Shown here in pieces: positions 55,190 to 64,000 of a stretch of 64,000 bases of DNA. Numbering within the stretch: position 1 is the first letter of the stretch; each line of letters opens with the position of its first letter. Origin of the DNA: Paraphoma chrysanthemicola (lineage: Eukaryota > Ascomycota > Dothideomycetes > Pleosporales > Phaeosphaeriaceae); the NCBI GenBank assembly GCA_020744225.1, contig JAGMWG010000014.1:1116001-1180000 (forward strand). The letters are read 5' to 3'. The notes below the pieces were generated by a model. That model worked only from the letters and a program-made list of their open reading frames with translations. It was not told the DNA's origin and did no database searches. The translations under genes and the position numbers were made by a program.

Positions 55190-55970
55190 ATGGAACCTAA
55201 GAAATGGAGGATGCTTGGTAAGTGATTACATCATGCAATGAACACTTTTCTTCGAGTGAGGAGTAATCCAAATGTCAGAGAACAACCCCAATGTAATGAA
55301 CAAATTGGCAGCAAAATTGGGGTTGTCATCCGAGCTCCAATTCTACGACGTGTATTCATTAGATGGCCCTGAAACTTTCACACACATACCCCGACCAGCC
55401 CTAGCACTATTGGTAATCATTCCAATGACACCAGCCTGGGGTGCGAATCGTAAGGCCGAAGACGCAAACAAGGAGCCATACACTGGCTCGGGCGCCGACG
55501 AACCTGTCATCTGGTTCAAGCAGACCATCGGCGACGCTTGCGGCTCAATCGGTCTACTTCATAGCGTGATAAACGGCCCGGCCGTCGACTTCATCAAGCC
55601 TGATTCTGATTTTGCGGCGATAAGAAGCGCGGCTATACCGCTGGGCATGGACGAACGCGCCGATATGCTGTATAACAGCGAGCCTTTCGAGATTGCTCAC
55701 AAATCGGTCGAGCAAGATGGTGACAGCTATGTGGACTCTGGTGAGCGTGAAGGCGGGCATTTCGTGAGTTTTGTCAAGAGTGGTGGAAAGCTTTGGGAGC
55801 TTGAAGGTGACAGAATGGGTCCGCTGGACAGAGGAAGGCTTGCTGAGGACGAAGACGTGCTGAGTCCGCGAGCGCTTGACATGGGTATCAAGAGGATCAT
55901 AAAGATGAACGCGGATGCAGAAGGCGAGGGTCTTTTGTTCAGCTGTATTGCTTTGGCTCGCAAGCATTAG
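55190..55970 (+). CDS. Ubiquitin carboxyl-terminal hydrolase, UCH (Yuh1/UCH-L3) family
   Basis: Exons 55190-55217 and 55279-55970 give 239 residues, the usual UCH length. Intron 55218-55278 (61 nt) has GTAAGT. The 28-nt first exon (MEPKKWRMLE) restores the normal N-terminus, which leads into NNPNVMNKLAAKLGLSSELQ and FYDVYSLD. The active site is IWFKQTIGDACGSIGLLHS (Gln91, Cys97) and GGHFVSFV (His170). The strand that normally carries the catalytic Asp reads LWELEGDRMGPLDRG, with Glu at the usual Asp position and Asp two residues on. UCH enzymes cleave small adducts from the ubiquitin C-terminus and process ubiquitin precursors. The stop lies 25 bp from the convergent ADP-ribosylglycohydrolase gene. 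Confidence 0.92.
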
Positions 55971-55995
55971 GACCTAGCTCGAACCCAACAAGAGA

Positions 55996-57015
55996 CTACG
56001 CGCTCCCTGACTGCAGTTCTACAATGCGAATCGCAACTTCCTCAAACTCTTTCCTGAACTGCAACTTCCTCAACCACCTTTCTGGAATCTCCTCAACACC
56101 ATCCCTCGCACCCAGCAACCCTCCAGCAATCGCACCATTCGTATCAGTGTCTCCACCAATTCTAACCACATCAACCAACAAATCCTCAAACGACCTCGAA
56201 TCCAGCACCGCAGCAATCGCAAGCTTCAAGCTGGCCAGCACATACCCAGACGCACTGACTCCAAACTCACTATGCGGGCCCTGACTCGCAGCTTTCGACA
56301 ACTGAATCCCCTCCCCCTCCTCAATCGCACCAACAACCTGCCTACCACCCAAATCCACACCCAACTCCCTCGCCACCAATTTCCCCATCCGCACCGCCTC
56401 CTTCGCATCTTTCCCATCCACCAACGCCGCTACAATCTCATTATACGCCGCACACGCAACCGTGCACCGCGTATCATTATGCGTAAACTCACTAATCGCA
56501 AGACTCTCGTCCCGTCTCTTTTCCAGTGAGCCAAATAACCCTGTGGGAATACATCGCATCAAACTCCCATTCCCGGCACTGCCCTGCCCAGCACCGCATT
56601 TCGCAGGATCTTTCGTCCGGCGGAAAGCTTGAATCCCCACGCGCGTCGCATTACCAATATCTTCTGGCCGCGAACCCTTCTTGCGACCGGGCCAATCGCC
56701 CTCGTACCATTTGAGCGAGTACTCGGCCGCAGCCTTGGCGATGTTAAACGCGCGTTTACTCCCCAATGCGGAGTGTTCTGCGGAGTCGCGGTACGCGAGA
56801 AGGACGGCGCGCGTGAGATCGGTGTCGTCTGTGGCGTGGCCGGCACGCCAGTTGAATGGGCCGCCGCCGATGATGTCGCGTAGGCCGGTGGGGTATTCGC
56901 GGATGATGTCGGACCAGGCTGAGAATTCGAGGGTGGCGCCGAGGGAGTCGCCGGTGTGGACGCCTAGGAGGGCGCCGAGGATGCGGGAGGTGCGTTGATC
57001 GTTTGATGAAGACAT
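55996..57015 (-). CDS. ADP-ribosylglycohydrolase (DraG/ARH family)
   Basis: A single-exon gene of 339 residues. The N-terminal motif LGVHTGDSLGATLEF, the metal-binding run GHATDDTDLTRAVLLAY and the C-terminal RIGGDTDTNGAIAGGLLGAR are all intact; these acidic residues bind two Mg ions in the all-helical ADP-ribosylglycohydrolase fold. Enzymes of this family remove ADP-ribose from proteins or hydrolyse related compounds. No signal peptide. The substrate in this fungus is unknown. It is tail to tail with the ubiquitin hydrolase gene. Confidence 0.9.
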   Translation of the reverse strand: MSSSNDQRTSRILGALLGVHTGDSLGATLEFSAWSDIIREYPTGLRDIIGGGPFNWRAGHATDDTDLTRAVLLAYRDSAEHSALGSKRAFNIAKAAAEYSLKWYEGDWPGRKKGSRPEDIGNATRVGIQAFRRTKDPAKCGAGQGSAGNGSLMRCIPTGLFGSLEKRRDESLAISEFTHNDTRCTVACAAYNEIVAALVDGKDAKEAVRMGKLVARELGVDLGGRQVVGAIEEGEGIQLSKAASQGPHSEFGVSASGYVLASLKLAIAAVLDSRSFEDLLVDVVRIGGDTDTNGAIAGGLLGARDGVEEIPERWLRKLQFRKEFEEVAIRIVELQSGSA

Positions 57016-57506
57016 TTGGTTTTAATTTGATTGATTCGAGAAATCTCGTTGATCTTTTGAGGACATCGGGGATTTGGGGATGTATATAATTTGAAGTGTG
57101 GGAGGGCTGTTGTGGCGGTGCACAGCCACAGTGTCTGCCTGGAGTGGTTGCCTAGAATGTGAAAAGTATCGTTGGACGAATGGAATAAAGGCATATGAAA
57201 TGGACGAACAAGTCAAGAATAGGACAAATTCTCCGAGTATGTGTATCTTATAATTCTGGCCAGAGTTACTCTATTATGAGAAGTGGTCGTTCGCCAAGTC
57301 CTACGAGTGTATCTGGATTCAGTATCCAAGACATGCTGTCTCGAATCGATGCTCCCGGCATGGAAATCGATCACGATCAAGTCATGATCTCCAGAACTGC
57401 ATGCATTCGTCCGGACGCCATAATTCCCAGTTGTCGAAGAAAATGATGCTGCAAACCCTGGCCACTCATCGAAGCCTTCAAGCGCCTCTCACCACGATAG
57501 TCAAAA
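57016..57506. other. Gene-free stretch
   Basis: This 491-bp stretch lies between the start of the glycohydrolase gene and the end of the next F-box-like locus. A 56-codon plus-strand frame (57277-57446) is Ser/Pro-rich and unsupported. Confidence 0.4.
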
Positions 57507-58358
57507 CTACGTCGTCCTCTGTTTCCGCATCTCAAACACCCCCTTGACCGCTGCTGCAATTCTGCGCCCACATCCATGCTCACACTCCACACCAGCAGTC
57601 CTCTCATATTTCCCATACCCTTCGCATGCGAACCCAAACACCGAGATTCTGACCACCTCCGGGTTGAACAGCACTTCCATTCCATCGAGTACATCCTGAA
57701 CTGTATTTCTCGGCGTGCGGACAATTCTCTTGATTTTTCACCTCCTTCGGAGTTTCGACTCCTTCTCGTGCTCGTTATACTCAAACCGCGTAACACAGCG
57801 CGCCGGCGAGATAATCCCACCATGCCGGCTCAGTCCATACACGCCGATTTGCAGATCCAGGTATTCAAGATGCGGTAGAGTAAGCTGCCAGTCTGATCGC
57901 GTTTTATTCGTCGCGCAGCCGTCGCAAGGCTCGTCGCACAGCACCGAGTCTGTCGTCGGGCGCATAAGCAGGAACCAGTCGCAAAGTAGATATAGATCGC
58001 GACATGTTGGCAGCGCGAAGGAATCGTCGACAGTAAGTTGTAGCTGCATTTTGTGGGCGAATTGGCCGACTGCTGGCCGCGGATGCCAGAAACACCATGA
58101 TGAGCTTTCGACTCGAGACCTCGATCGCGCGTGTCGCTTGAGTGAGATGCCATTGCCGTAGTATAAGCGCAGAGCGGAGTGGCGCAAGTCCTTGTTGACG
58201 AGGCTGAGTTCGCGGATCCCGCGATAGATGTGTGATGAGTGCGTTTGCTCGGTCAGCGGGCGTGTGAGATGTAGGCGAAAGTCGAGGACGCGAAGTTTGA
58301 GTTCGTTGGGAAGGCGGGACCATGGGTGAAAATTTGGTTGTGACGCGAGAGACCGCAT
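57507..58358 (-). pseudogene. F-box-like gene interrupted by one in-frame TGA
   Basis: From ATG 58358 the frame reads the F-box-like motif WSRLPNELKLRVLDFRLHL and RELSLVNKDLRHSALRLYYG, then a leucine-patterned body, and meets TGA at 57738-57740 after ESKLRRR. The same frame continues for 76 codons to TAG at 57507: KIKRIVRTPRNTVQDVLDGM, EVLFNPEVVRISVFGF and a small Cys cluster (ECEHGCGRR). That continuation looks like genuine protein. The TGA could be a nonsense mutation (from CGA or TGG) or a true end with chance coding downstream; stop readthrough is a more remote option. The protein without the continuation is 206 residues. Confidence 0.6.
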
Positions 58359-59177
58359 TTTGATGATATGCCAGCGGCTTCGAGTTGGCAGTAAGTATCA
58401 AAAAGAAATATATAGCTGCGGGTTGTGGATCGCTGCGGACTCTGCAGTGAAAGAAAGAGCAAGGCCCTGCGGAGTAAAGTGAAGCTTTTGGGGTTCTTCC
58501 ACTAGAGATGCTCGCGGTCACCGGAGGTCGTGCCTGGCGTGGGTAAAGGTGAGGTAAAGGCAGAAGCGTCATAGACGTTGGCTGTGTGATGACGAGACCA
58601 TATCAGCTCTCCTGGGGTCATCGATTTGACTACATGTACTCGCGTATTGCTTCGGACTGCAATTTCGACAGTAAATAGGATCTGGTGGTTTGAAGACGAG
58701 TTGAGAGAGAGCTCGAGATCGCACTCCGGTTGTGACTTATCCAGGTTGCCCGGGTGAGTGAGGACGACACGGCTGACTTGGAACAAAAGTCGCTGTATCT
58801 GAGAGAGGCCAGTTGCTCGTGTGAGAATAGTCTGGACGCAGGATGGTGGTGCTCTGTGGCAGGTGTAGGCCGAGACGCCCGATTGTTTGATGTTTGAGAG
58901 TATGATGGAAGCATTCTTGGTCTAATGACGTAGATTGGGTCGTCGGTCCGTCGACCAAAGTGTATTTGATTGGCAGATTCTAGTAGCAGAACTGCTGAGG
59001 CTATATACCTTCAAGTCAACTGTGGGTGCCAAGCAACCACATTTTATGCCCGCCTCTTAATTGACTTGATGTGGCCAGTTCCGACGCTCCATCGCTTGTG
59101 ATGCCATGTAGGCTTCAGCATCAGCCGTATCGATTGTACCCCGTGCTTTCGTTATCCTCCGTGCACTCCAGCCCTCC
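58359..59177. other. Intergenic stretch with a coding-like remnant
   Basis: On the minus strand a frame is open from 58921 to TAG 58502 and reads plausibly (TILTRATGLSQIQRLLFQVS, then HQILFTVEIAVRSNTRVHVV), but has no ATG and no identifiable upstream exon. It may be a fragment of another F-box-family copy. The rest is empty. Confidence 0.3.
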
Positions 59178-59957
59178 TCATACCGCGGTCAGCAGTGGCA
59201 CATATACATCCTTGAACCTGCTCAGCTGCTCCATGAACGGGTCTGGGCCCAGATAGGGGTCCCAAGTCGGATGCCAAGCCGAAACAGGTTCCTGGCAGTA
59301 TTCGTAACGTATGCTCAGACTCTTGACATTCAAGCCAATCGGACATGCGAAGTCGACCTCGTCATAAAATCTAGGCAAGTAATAATCCCAATCCTTGAGT
59401 TCGAAGACCAGTTCAAGACTTTGTAGGCGCCCAATACCCATATCAGCGGCAAAATGTGCAAGCCAGCGCCAGTGAGAATATGTTGGAGCCAGTGTGACTC
59501 TCAGGTGTTGGAGCAAGGGCGCCATTTTCGGCGCCGGCATGTCGTAGCTCGGACCGTGTGCCTGCATGGTGATGGTGTTGTTGGCGAAAAACATATCTTG
59601 TGATATCGCCGCAAAGTCTGGATGTTCGAGAAAGAGCCAGAGATGTGAGATGGAGCACTTGTCGGCTTGAGTGACCATAGGATCGTGCCATGACCGTCGC
59701 GAAGTCTCACTGAGGATGCTGGCTGGAAGAATCGCCTTGTGGGGGATGAGATAGGCGAGGACTTGGAGTTTCAGTTCGGTTGGAAGCGTACGCCAGCCGC
59801 TTGCAAAGTCTGTAGTGAGCATGGTGGACGCCGTTGAGGATTCGGGTTGTGGCGTGGTTGTAGTGGAGTCAGAATTGAGATCGTGTTGGGAAAGGTCAGA
59901 GCTAGGGCCGCCAAAATTTATGGTTGGTGGTCGTTTGCATACTCTGGCTGTTTGCAC
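59178..59957 (-). CDS. F-box-like protein
   Basis: A single-exon gene of 259 residues. The F-box-like motif WRTLPTELKLQVLAYLIPH begins at about residue 55, after a Ser/Thr-rich head; a start at the internal Met before LTTDFASGW is also possible. The body has MAPLLQHLRVTLAPTYSHWR, GRLQSLELVFELKDWDYYLP and LNVKSLSIRYEY, the leucine-patterned strands of this family. The reading frame is intact. It is the fifth recognisable copy in the window and lies about 0.8 kb from the interrupted copy on the same strand. Substrate recognition for a ubiquitin ligase is possible but unproven. Confidence 0.65.
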   Translation of the reverse strand: MQTARVCKRPPTINFGGPSSDLSQHDLNSDSTTTTPQPESSTASTMLTTDFASGWRTLPTELKLQVLAYLIPHKAILPASILSETSRRSWHDPMVTQADKCSISHLWLFLEHPDFAAISQDMFFANNTITMQAHGPSYDMPAPKMAPLLQHLRVTLAPTYSHWRWLAHFAADMGIGRLQSLELVFELKDWDYYLPRFYDEVDFACPIGLNVKSLSIRYEYCQEPVSAWHPTWDPYLGPDPFMEQLSRFKDVYVPLLTAV

Positions 59958-60257
59958 GCTACAAAATAGCGAAAGGTAGCGTGACCATGGTAACCAGAAG
60001 TTATACTGGAGGGAAGGCGATCCGATTGCGCGAACACACCTGGTGTCGCGAGATAGCCGGGGTCATATTTGAGGAATAAAAACGGATGCGCAAGAAAGAT
60101 AAGTATGACTAGAGTTGTGAATGAATTGCTGCCCTGGAGGCGCTTACCATGTGCCATCATGTATGCCACATTCTTTTCAAGTCGACCAACGCCATGCTCA
60201 TGCTCTAAATCGGACATCATAATATACAAGTCTTTATACACCGCTTATCCGCGACGC
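59958..60257. other. Gene-free stretch
   Basis: This 300-bp stretch lies between two minus-strand genes. No feature is seen. Confidence 0.4.
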
Positions 60258-60696
60258 TTATTTCACTTCCTTCTCCAGTAGTTCCTTTGCTTCGTTGACT
60301 TTCGTTGCTAGGTACGGCGAGCCGCCACGATCGGGATGGTTGAGGAGCATGAGCGACCGGTGCTTCTTTCGGAGGAGCTCTTTTGTGACGCCTCTCTCAC
60401 TGTCATTGTCAGTACAATATTCAATTTCGCACAGGAGTGTCAAATCGCATACGGCATTTCCAGAATCAGCGCAGCTTCTCTCCGTGTCATTTTCGGCTCG
60501 AATCCGCCCTTGTAGAAACTCCGTCCCAGTGGCCCAGCACCGCCACCAGATCTCCGTAGTGCGACCAGCGCTGCGCGTCCCTGTGAAAGTCAATACAGCG
60601 TCATTGTATACTCTACTGAGCTGTCCGTGACCGGCCGAGAGAACGTACGAAGAAGGCAGTCGCGCCCAGACCAACTACCCAAACCCAAGCCGACAT
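60258..60696 (-). CDS. PAM18: Mitochondrial import motor J-protein Pam18/Tim14
   Basis: Exons (minus) 60696-60649, 60580-60453 and 60399-60258 give 105 residues; introns are 68 and 53 nt. MSAWVWVVGLGATAFFGRAA is the single membrane helix. Then come RSFYKGGFEPKMTRREAALI and a J domain with HRSLMLLNHPDRGGSPYLAT (HPD motif) and KVNEAKELLE. This order is diagnostic of Pam18. It sits in the inner membrane on the TIM23 translocon and stimulates mtHsp70 ATP hydrolysis during import. The frame at 60674 that lacks these splices gives a wrong N-terminus. It is head to head with RLP24, 283 bp apart. Confidence 0.95.
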
Positions 60697-60979
60697 GTTC
60701 CTTTGTGGCTCTTTCTCGTTGCACGTGCGGCTATATGTGATTTACGGCGGTCGCAAGCTCGTTGCTTATGTGTCGTGGTGGCGTGTAGTGTGTGAATTGT
60801 ATGATGTCGTCGCCTCGGAAGAAATTGAGGAAGCCGCGATGCGGCATTGCGGAAATCGCGGTCGGGCCGGGCTGTGATTGGCCACGAACTCTTGGCAGCG
60901 CAAGGTCCACTAAGATTTTCTGAGGTGGGCAACTCTGCAACTCCACCTCAAGCCACGAGACGCCGCCAACAACGACACC

Positions 60980-61650
60980 ATGAGGATCGAGACGTGCTAC
61001 TTTTGCTCTTCGCCGGTATATCCGTCGAAGGGTATAACCTTTGGTACATCCTCCTCCCACCGGGTGTGGTTGCGCAAAGCTAATAATTGGTAGTCCGCAA
61101 CGACGCAAAAGCCTTCCGCTTCTGCAAATCAAAATGCCACAAGAACTTCAAGATGAAGCGCAACCCGCGCAAGCTCGCCTGGACCAAATCTTTCCGCCGC
61201 GCGCACGGCAAGGAAATGACCGTCGACAGCACCCTCACCTTCGCCCAGCGCCGCAACGTGCCCGTGCGATACAACCGCGAACTCGTGCAAACCACGCTCA
61301 AGGCCATGTCGCGCGTCACTGAGATCCGGCAGAGGCGTGAGCGCGCTTTCTATAAGGCGCGCATGCGCGGCAACAAGCAGCGCCAGCGCGAGGACGACCG
61401 CAAGCTCGTCATGGAGAACCAGCATCTGCTGCCGCCGAGTGAGCGCTTTGCCAAGGAGGAGGTTGAGCAGGAGGAGATGGTGGACGTCGAGGCGGTCAAG
61501 GAGAAGGTCGCCAAGCGGAGGAAGGAGATTGAGTTGGACGAGAGCGAGCTGGACAGCGATCTGGAGGAGACGCTGCCCAAGACGAAGAGCAAGCGGAAGC
61601 TCAAGATGAAGGTTGGCGGTGGCGTCGAGGAGATGGATGTCGATGCGTAG
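60980..61650 (+). CDS. RLP24: Ribosome biogenesis factor Rlp24
   Basis: Exons 60980-61043 and 61094-61650 give 206 residues. Intron 61044-61093 (50 nt) has a GCTAATAA branch; it splits the Val codon of ITFVRNDAKAFRFCKSKC. The N-terminus MRIETCYFCSSPVYPSKGIT gives the first CxxC of the zinc ribbon, and the second Cys pair follows in exon 2. The eL24-like core is followed by the long basic/acidic C-terminal tail that distinguishes Rlp24 from ribosomal eL24. Rlp24 holds the place of eL24 on pre-60S particles, and its tail activates the AAA ATPase Drg1 for release in the cytoplasm. Confidence 0.95.
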
Positions 61651-61834
61651 ACAGACAGTCTGCATTTGACAAGCACTGTACACGGAGTTTGGCGTCCCGG
61701 CATCATGATAGATATGGAGTGTTTCGATACCACGGCAAAAGCATCATCCACGCAACATTTCAATCGCTTGTCTTCAGCCCAATCCTACACTTACATGTTC
61801 ACAAATTGTTCACAAGCTAAAAATTCGAAAATAA

Positions 61835-63575
61835 CTACAGCTTCGCACCCCCATCCACAACCCTAACCACAAACCCCAACCTCGGAAAATGCACCCTAAC
61901 ATCAATCTCCCCCTTCCCCTCCGGCACAATCACAACCTCCTCAACACCCAACCCCACCACCGTCCCTATAGTCGGATTATCCCTCCCCGTATCATCTGGC
62001 GCAATCGCCACCCTCACACCTTTCCCCAACCCCCTCTGCCTATCCAAATCCGGATGCAGCCCCACCGCCGCCGGAACCAACATCCTCTCCTCCCCCACCA
62101 ACGGGCAAGTTTTCAGGGCCGATTTCCAACTCCCATCACCCTCCCGCACTACCGTTTCCAAATCCGGTAGCGAAGAGATGTATGTTTCGAAGGCATGGAA
62201 CCACGTCCATATCCCCGGGTATCGCTGGGCGTTGAACACGGTGCTGGTTATGTCGTGGAAAGTATTGGATGTTGCGCCGCCGGTGAGGTTGTAGATTCCT
62301 TTGCCGGCGGCGATGTCGATGCCCCAACGTAATTGGTACCAGAGGCTGATGTCTGCGAGGGAGGGGGTGGGTGTTGGGATTAACCATTTCGACTTGGTCT
62401 TTCCCTCGGCGCCGGTTTTTGAAGGGGAGTTGGTGGTGGAGGTGAATGTTGGTTCTAAGAGGGAGAGATGGAGATCAAATGTTGCGAGGTTTTGTGGGAT
62501 TTTGGCTTCCAGTTTTGATGGGTCAAGGGTGTGCCCGATGAGTTGGGAGCGGTCGGTGCCGAAGGGGGAGGACCAGACGCTTGAGGGGATGAGGCCGGTT
62601 GTTGCGCGGAAGAAGGGGCGCTGTATGGGGTTAGACGTGGTATTTGAGCTGTTGAAGATGTAGATGCAGGTGTCGTAGAGTCTGGCCGGGATGTGGGGGG
62701 GTTTTTCACATTGTGCCCATGAGCAATGTTCGTTCTTGCTGTGCTTCGGAAAGCAACTGGAAACAATAAGGGCGAAAGAGGAAATGGTAGAGGAAAAGTG
62801 TACTCACATCTGTCCAAAAACTAGCAAACCCCCTCACCAACCCTTTATAACTCCACTCATCCAACGCACCTCCCTCAAGCTTCGGATAGACGCTGCCGTA
62901 TCCCTCCTCAACGGGGAAGTAATGCTCGAGCGCCTCGATAATCAAGCTCGTGTCGCAGTAAATCTCGCGGCCAATGGCTAGGATTGGGATTTTGCGGTAT
63001 GTGACGCCGAAGGTGGATGTGAGGAGTGGGCGGGGGAGCATGGATGGTACAGGAATGTATGCTTCTAGATATTAGTATTTGGGAGGTATGTGGGCGAAGA
63101 GAATGAAATTGGAGTGATGGGAAACGGGTGTTGAGTCTGGTGGATAGTAACTGGCAATGATGTGAAGCTTAGACAAGATGAAAACCATAAAGACGCGATG
63201 AAAGTGAAAAGACAGATCGACATTCTGTTTTGCGAATTTCCAATGGAAATGCAAGATGGTGATACTTTCCGCTGCGTAAACGTCAAGTAACCGATCAAGA
63301 TTCAGACAACAGCAACATCACCACCCACATGACAACCCAACCCAAACAAACTGATTCCGAGAAACAAAAACGCAAGCAAGACTTACAGAAAGGAATCTGC
63401 TTCACCCTCAACGCCAAGCGGACTTTATTCGTAAACGGACTCGCTATAACTCATTAGCACTTTTCTTTTTCAGCTCTACTCACATTCCATCCACCTACTA
63501 GGGCCAGGACAATATATAGGACTTACAATCATATCCAAACAACAGCACCGGCGGATACTCTTTCTTCGCCGCCAT
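61835..63575 (-). CDS. Glutathione S-transferase-like protein
   Basis: Exons (minus) 63575-63527, 63443-63387, 63061-62808 and 62620-61835 give 381 residues. Introns are 83, 325 and 187 nt, unusually long for this window, but each has a CTAAT or CTAAC branch. Splicing assembles a GST N-terminal domain: PPVLLFGYDSSPFTNKVRLA, LRVKQIPFSYIPVPSM, TYRKIPILAIGREIYCDTSL and IIEALEHYFP. The C-terminal domain is helical (SLADISLWYQLRWGIDIAAG, YPGIWTWFHAFETYISSLPD), followed by about 110 extra beta-rich residues. The length exceeds ordinary GSTs (about 220) and fits a fungal group with a C-terminal extension. Actual glutathione transfer is not established. The acceptor before SYIPVP (GAAG) is the weakest junction. 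Confidence 0.75.
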
Positions 63576-64000
63576 GATTCCTGGCGCAAATATATCCTCT
63601 GCTCAAAATCCAAAAAAAATCAAGGAAAGGAAGCACCACTCTAATTTATCAATAGCGAGGCTCGGAAAATATACACCCCGTAATGCGCGCGTTTTACAAT
63701 GCCTTGCGAAATCGTAAGGTTCAATTCGCAAACAGACCACAAGTCATACGATTGCATGCACTTTATAAAATACCTCACGACTGCCATGAGACAAGCGGCA
63801 GCGGAAGCGGCAAGGGGGAGATTCACATTACCCCGCGTTCCGAACTTGCGCCGAACGCGACTAGAGTCTGGGGACCGAGGTCCTCACAGCCGTGGCCGTG
63901 TGGCTGGATGTTTTGACATTGCGCCCTTCGAGGTGTCAATAGACGTATGTGGTCACCGGCGGGAGTGGTGTGCGGTTTGCGTCGGCGTGCCGAGATCCGT
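63576..64000. other. Gene-free right end
   Basis: This 425-bp stretch upstream of the GST-like gene shows no coding sequence or RNA gene. Confidence 0.4.

Noticed and set aside
61129..61683. Minus-strand Leu-rich frame of 184 codons
   Set aside because: Antisense to RLP24, a confidently identified gene.
1..64000. tRNA genes, CRISPR arrays, intact transposons or a secondary-metabolite cluster
   Set aside because: No T-loop/acceptor patterns, regularly spaced repeats, transposase or integrase frames, or synthase genes were found by eye. CRISPR is not expected in a fungus.

Overview
This window is nuclear DNA of a filamentous ascomycete (Pezizomycotina). The protein set suggests Dothideomycetes, but that class call is inference. 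Evidence: short introns (mostly 45-60 nt) with GTAAGT-like donors and CTAAC/CTGAC branch sites a few bases before the acceptor; a wetA conidiation regulator; two HET-domain proteins; fungal-type secreted proteins; and compact housekeeping genes on both strands. No tRNA, rRNA, CRISPR array or intact transposon was recognised.

Layout. 1-7.7 kb: end of an epimerase/reductase gene, SEC39 (ER tethering), a small Cys4 secreted protein and a long coiled-coil membrane protein. 9-16 kb: a HET protein carrying a WW domain, a gamma-glutamylcyclotransferase-like gene, a mitochondrial rhomboid, a PMP3-like proteolipid and ribosomal protein uS14 (RPS29). 17.7-23.4 kb: an intron-rich large GTPase gene (13 exons in my model) convergent with a low-complexity/helical protein. 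24-27 kb: an F-box-like gene head to head with a broken paralogue, and a small membrane protein with two tandem repeats. 29-40 kb: PhyH dioxygenase, TMEM234-like protein, wetA, RRP4, a phospholipase-D-like protein and a ketopantoate-reductase-like protein. 40-53 kb is accessory in character: a second HET protein, a frameshifted carboxylesterase, an A+T-rich decayed tract, three secreted-protein genes, an ankyrin-like gene and a 27-base poly(G) run. 53.7-60 kb: more F-box-like copies, some broken, around a ubiquitin hydrolase and an ADP-ribosylglycohydrolase. 60-64 kb: PAM18, RLP24 and a glutathione-transferase-like gene.

The housekeeping genes serve secretion (SEC39), mitochondrial import and proteolysis (PAM18, rhomboid), RNA and ribosome metabolism (RRP4, RLP24, uS14) and protein demodification (UCH, ADP-ribosylglycohydrolase). 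The most unusual items are the intron-rich GTPase gene and its convergent neighbour, the WW domain placed inside the N-terminal lead of a HET domain, a uS14 lacking three of its four zinc-ribbon cysteines, a dispersed F-box-like family at several stages of decay, and CATTCY sites upstream of wetA. Gene models were spliced by eye. All intron boundaries are predictions from sequence signals and preserved reading frame.
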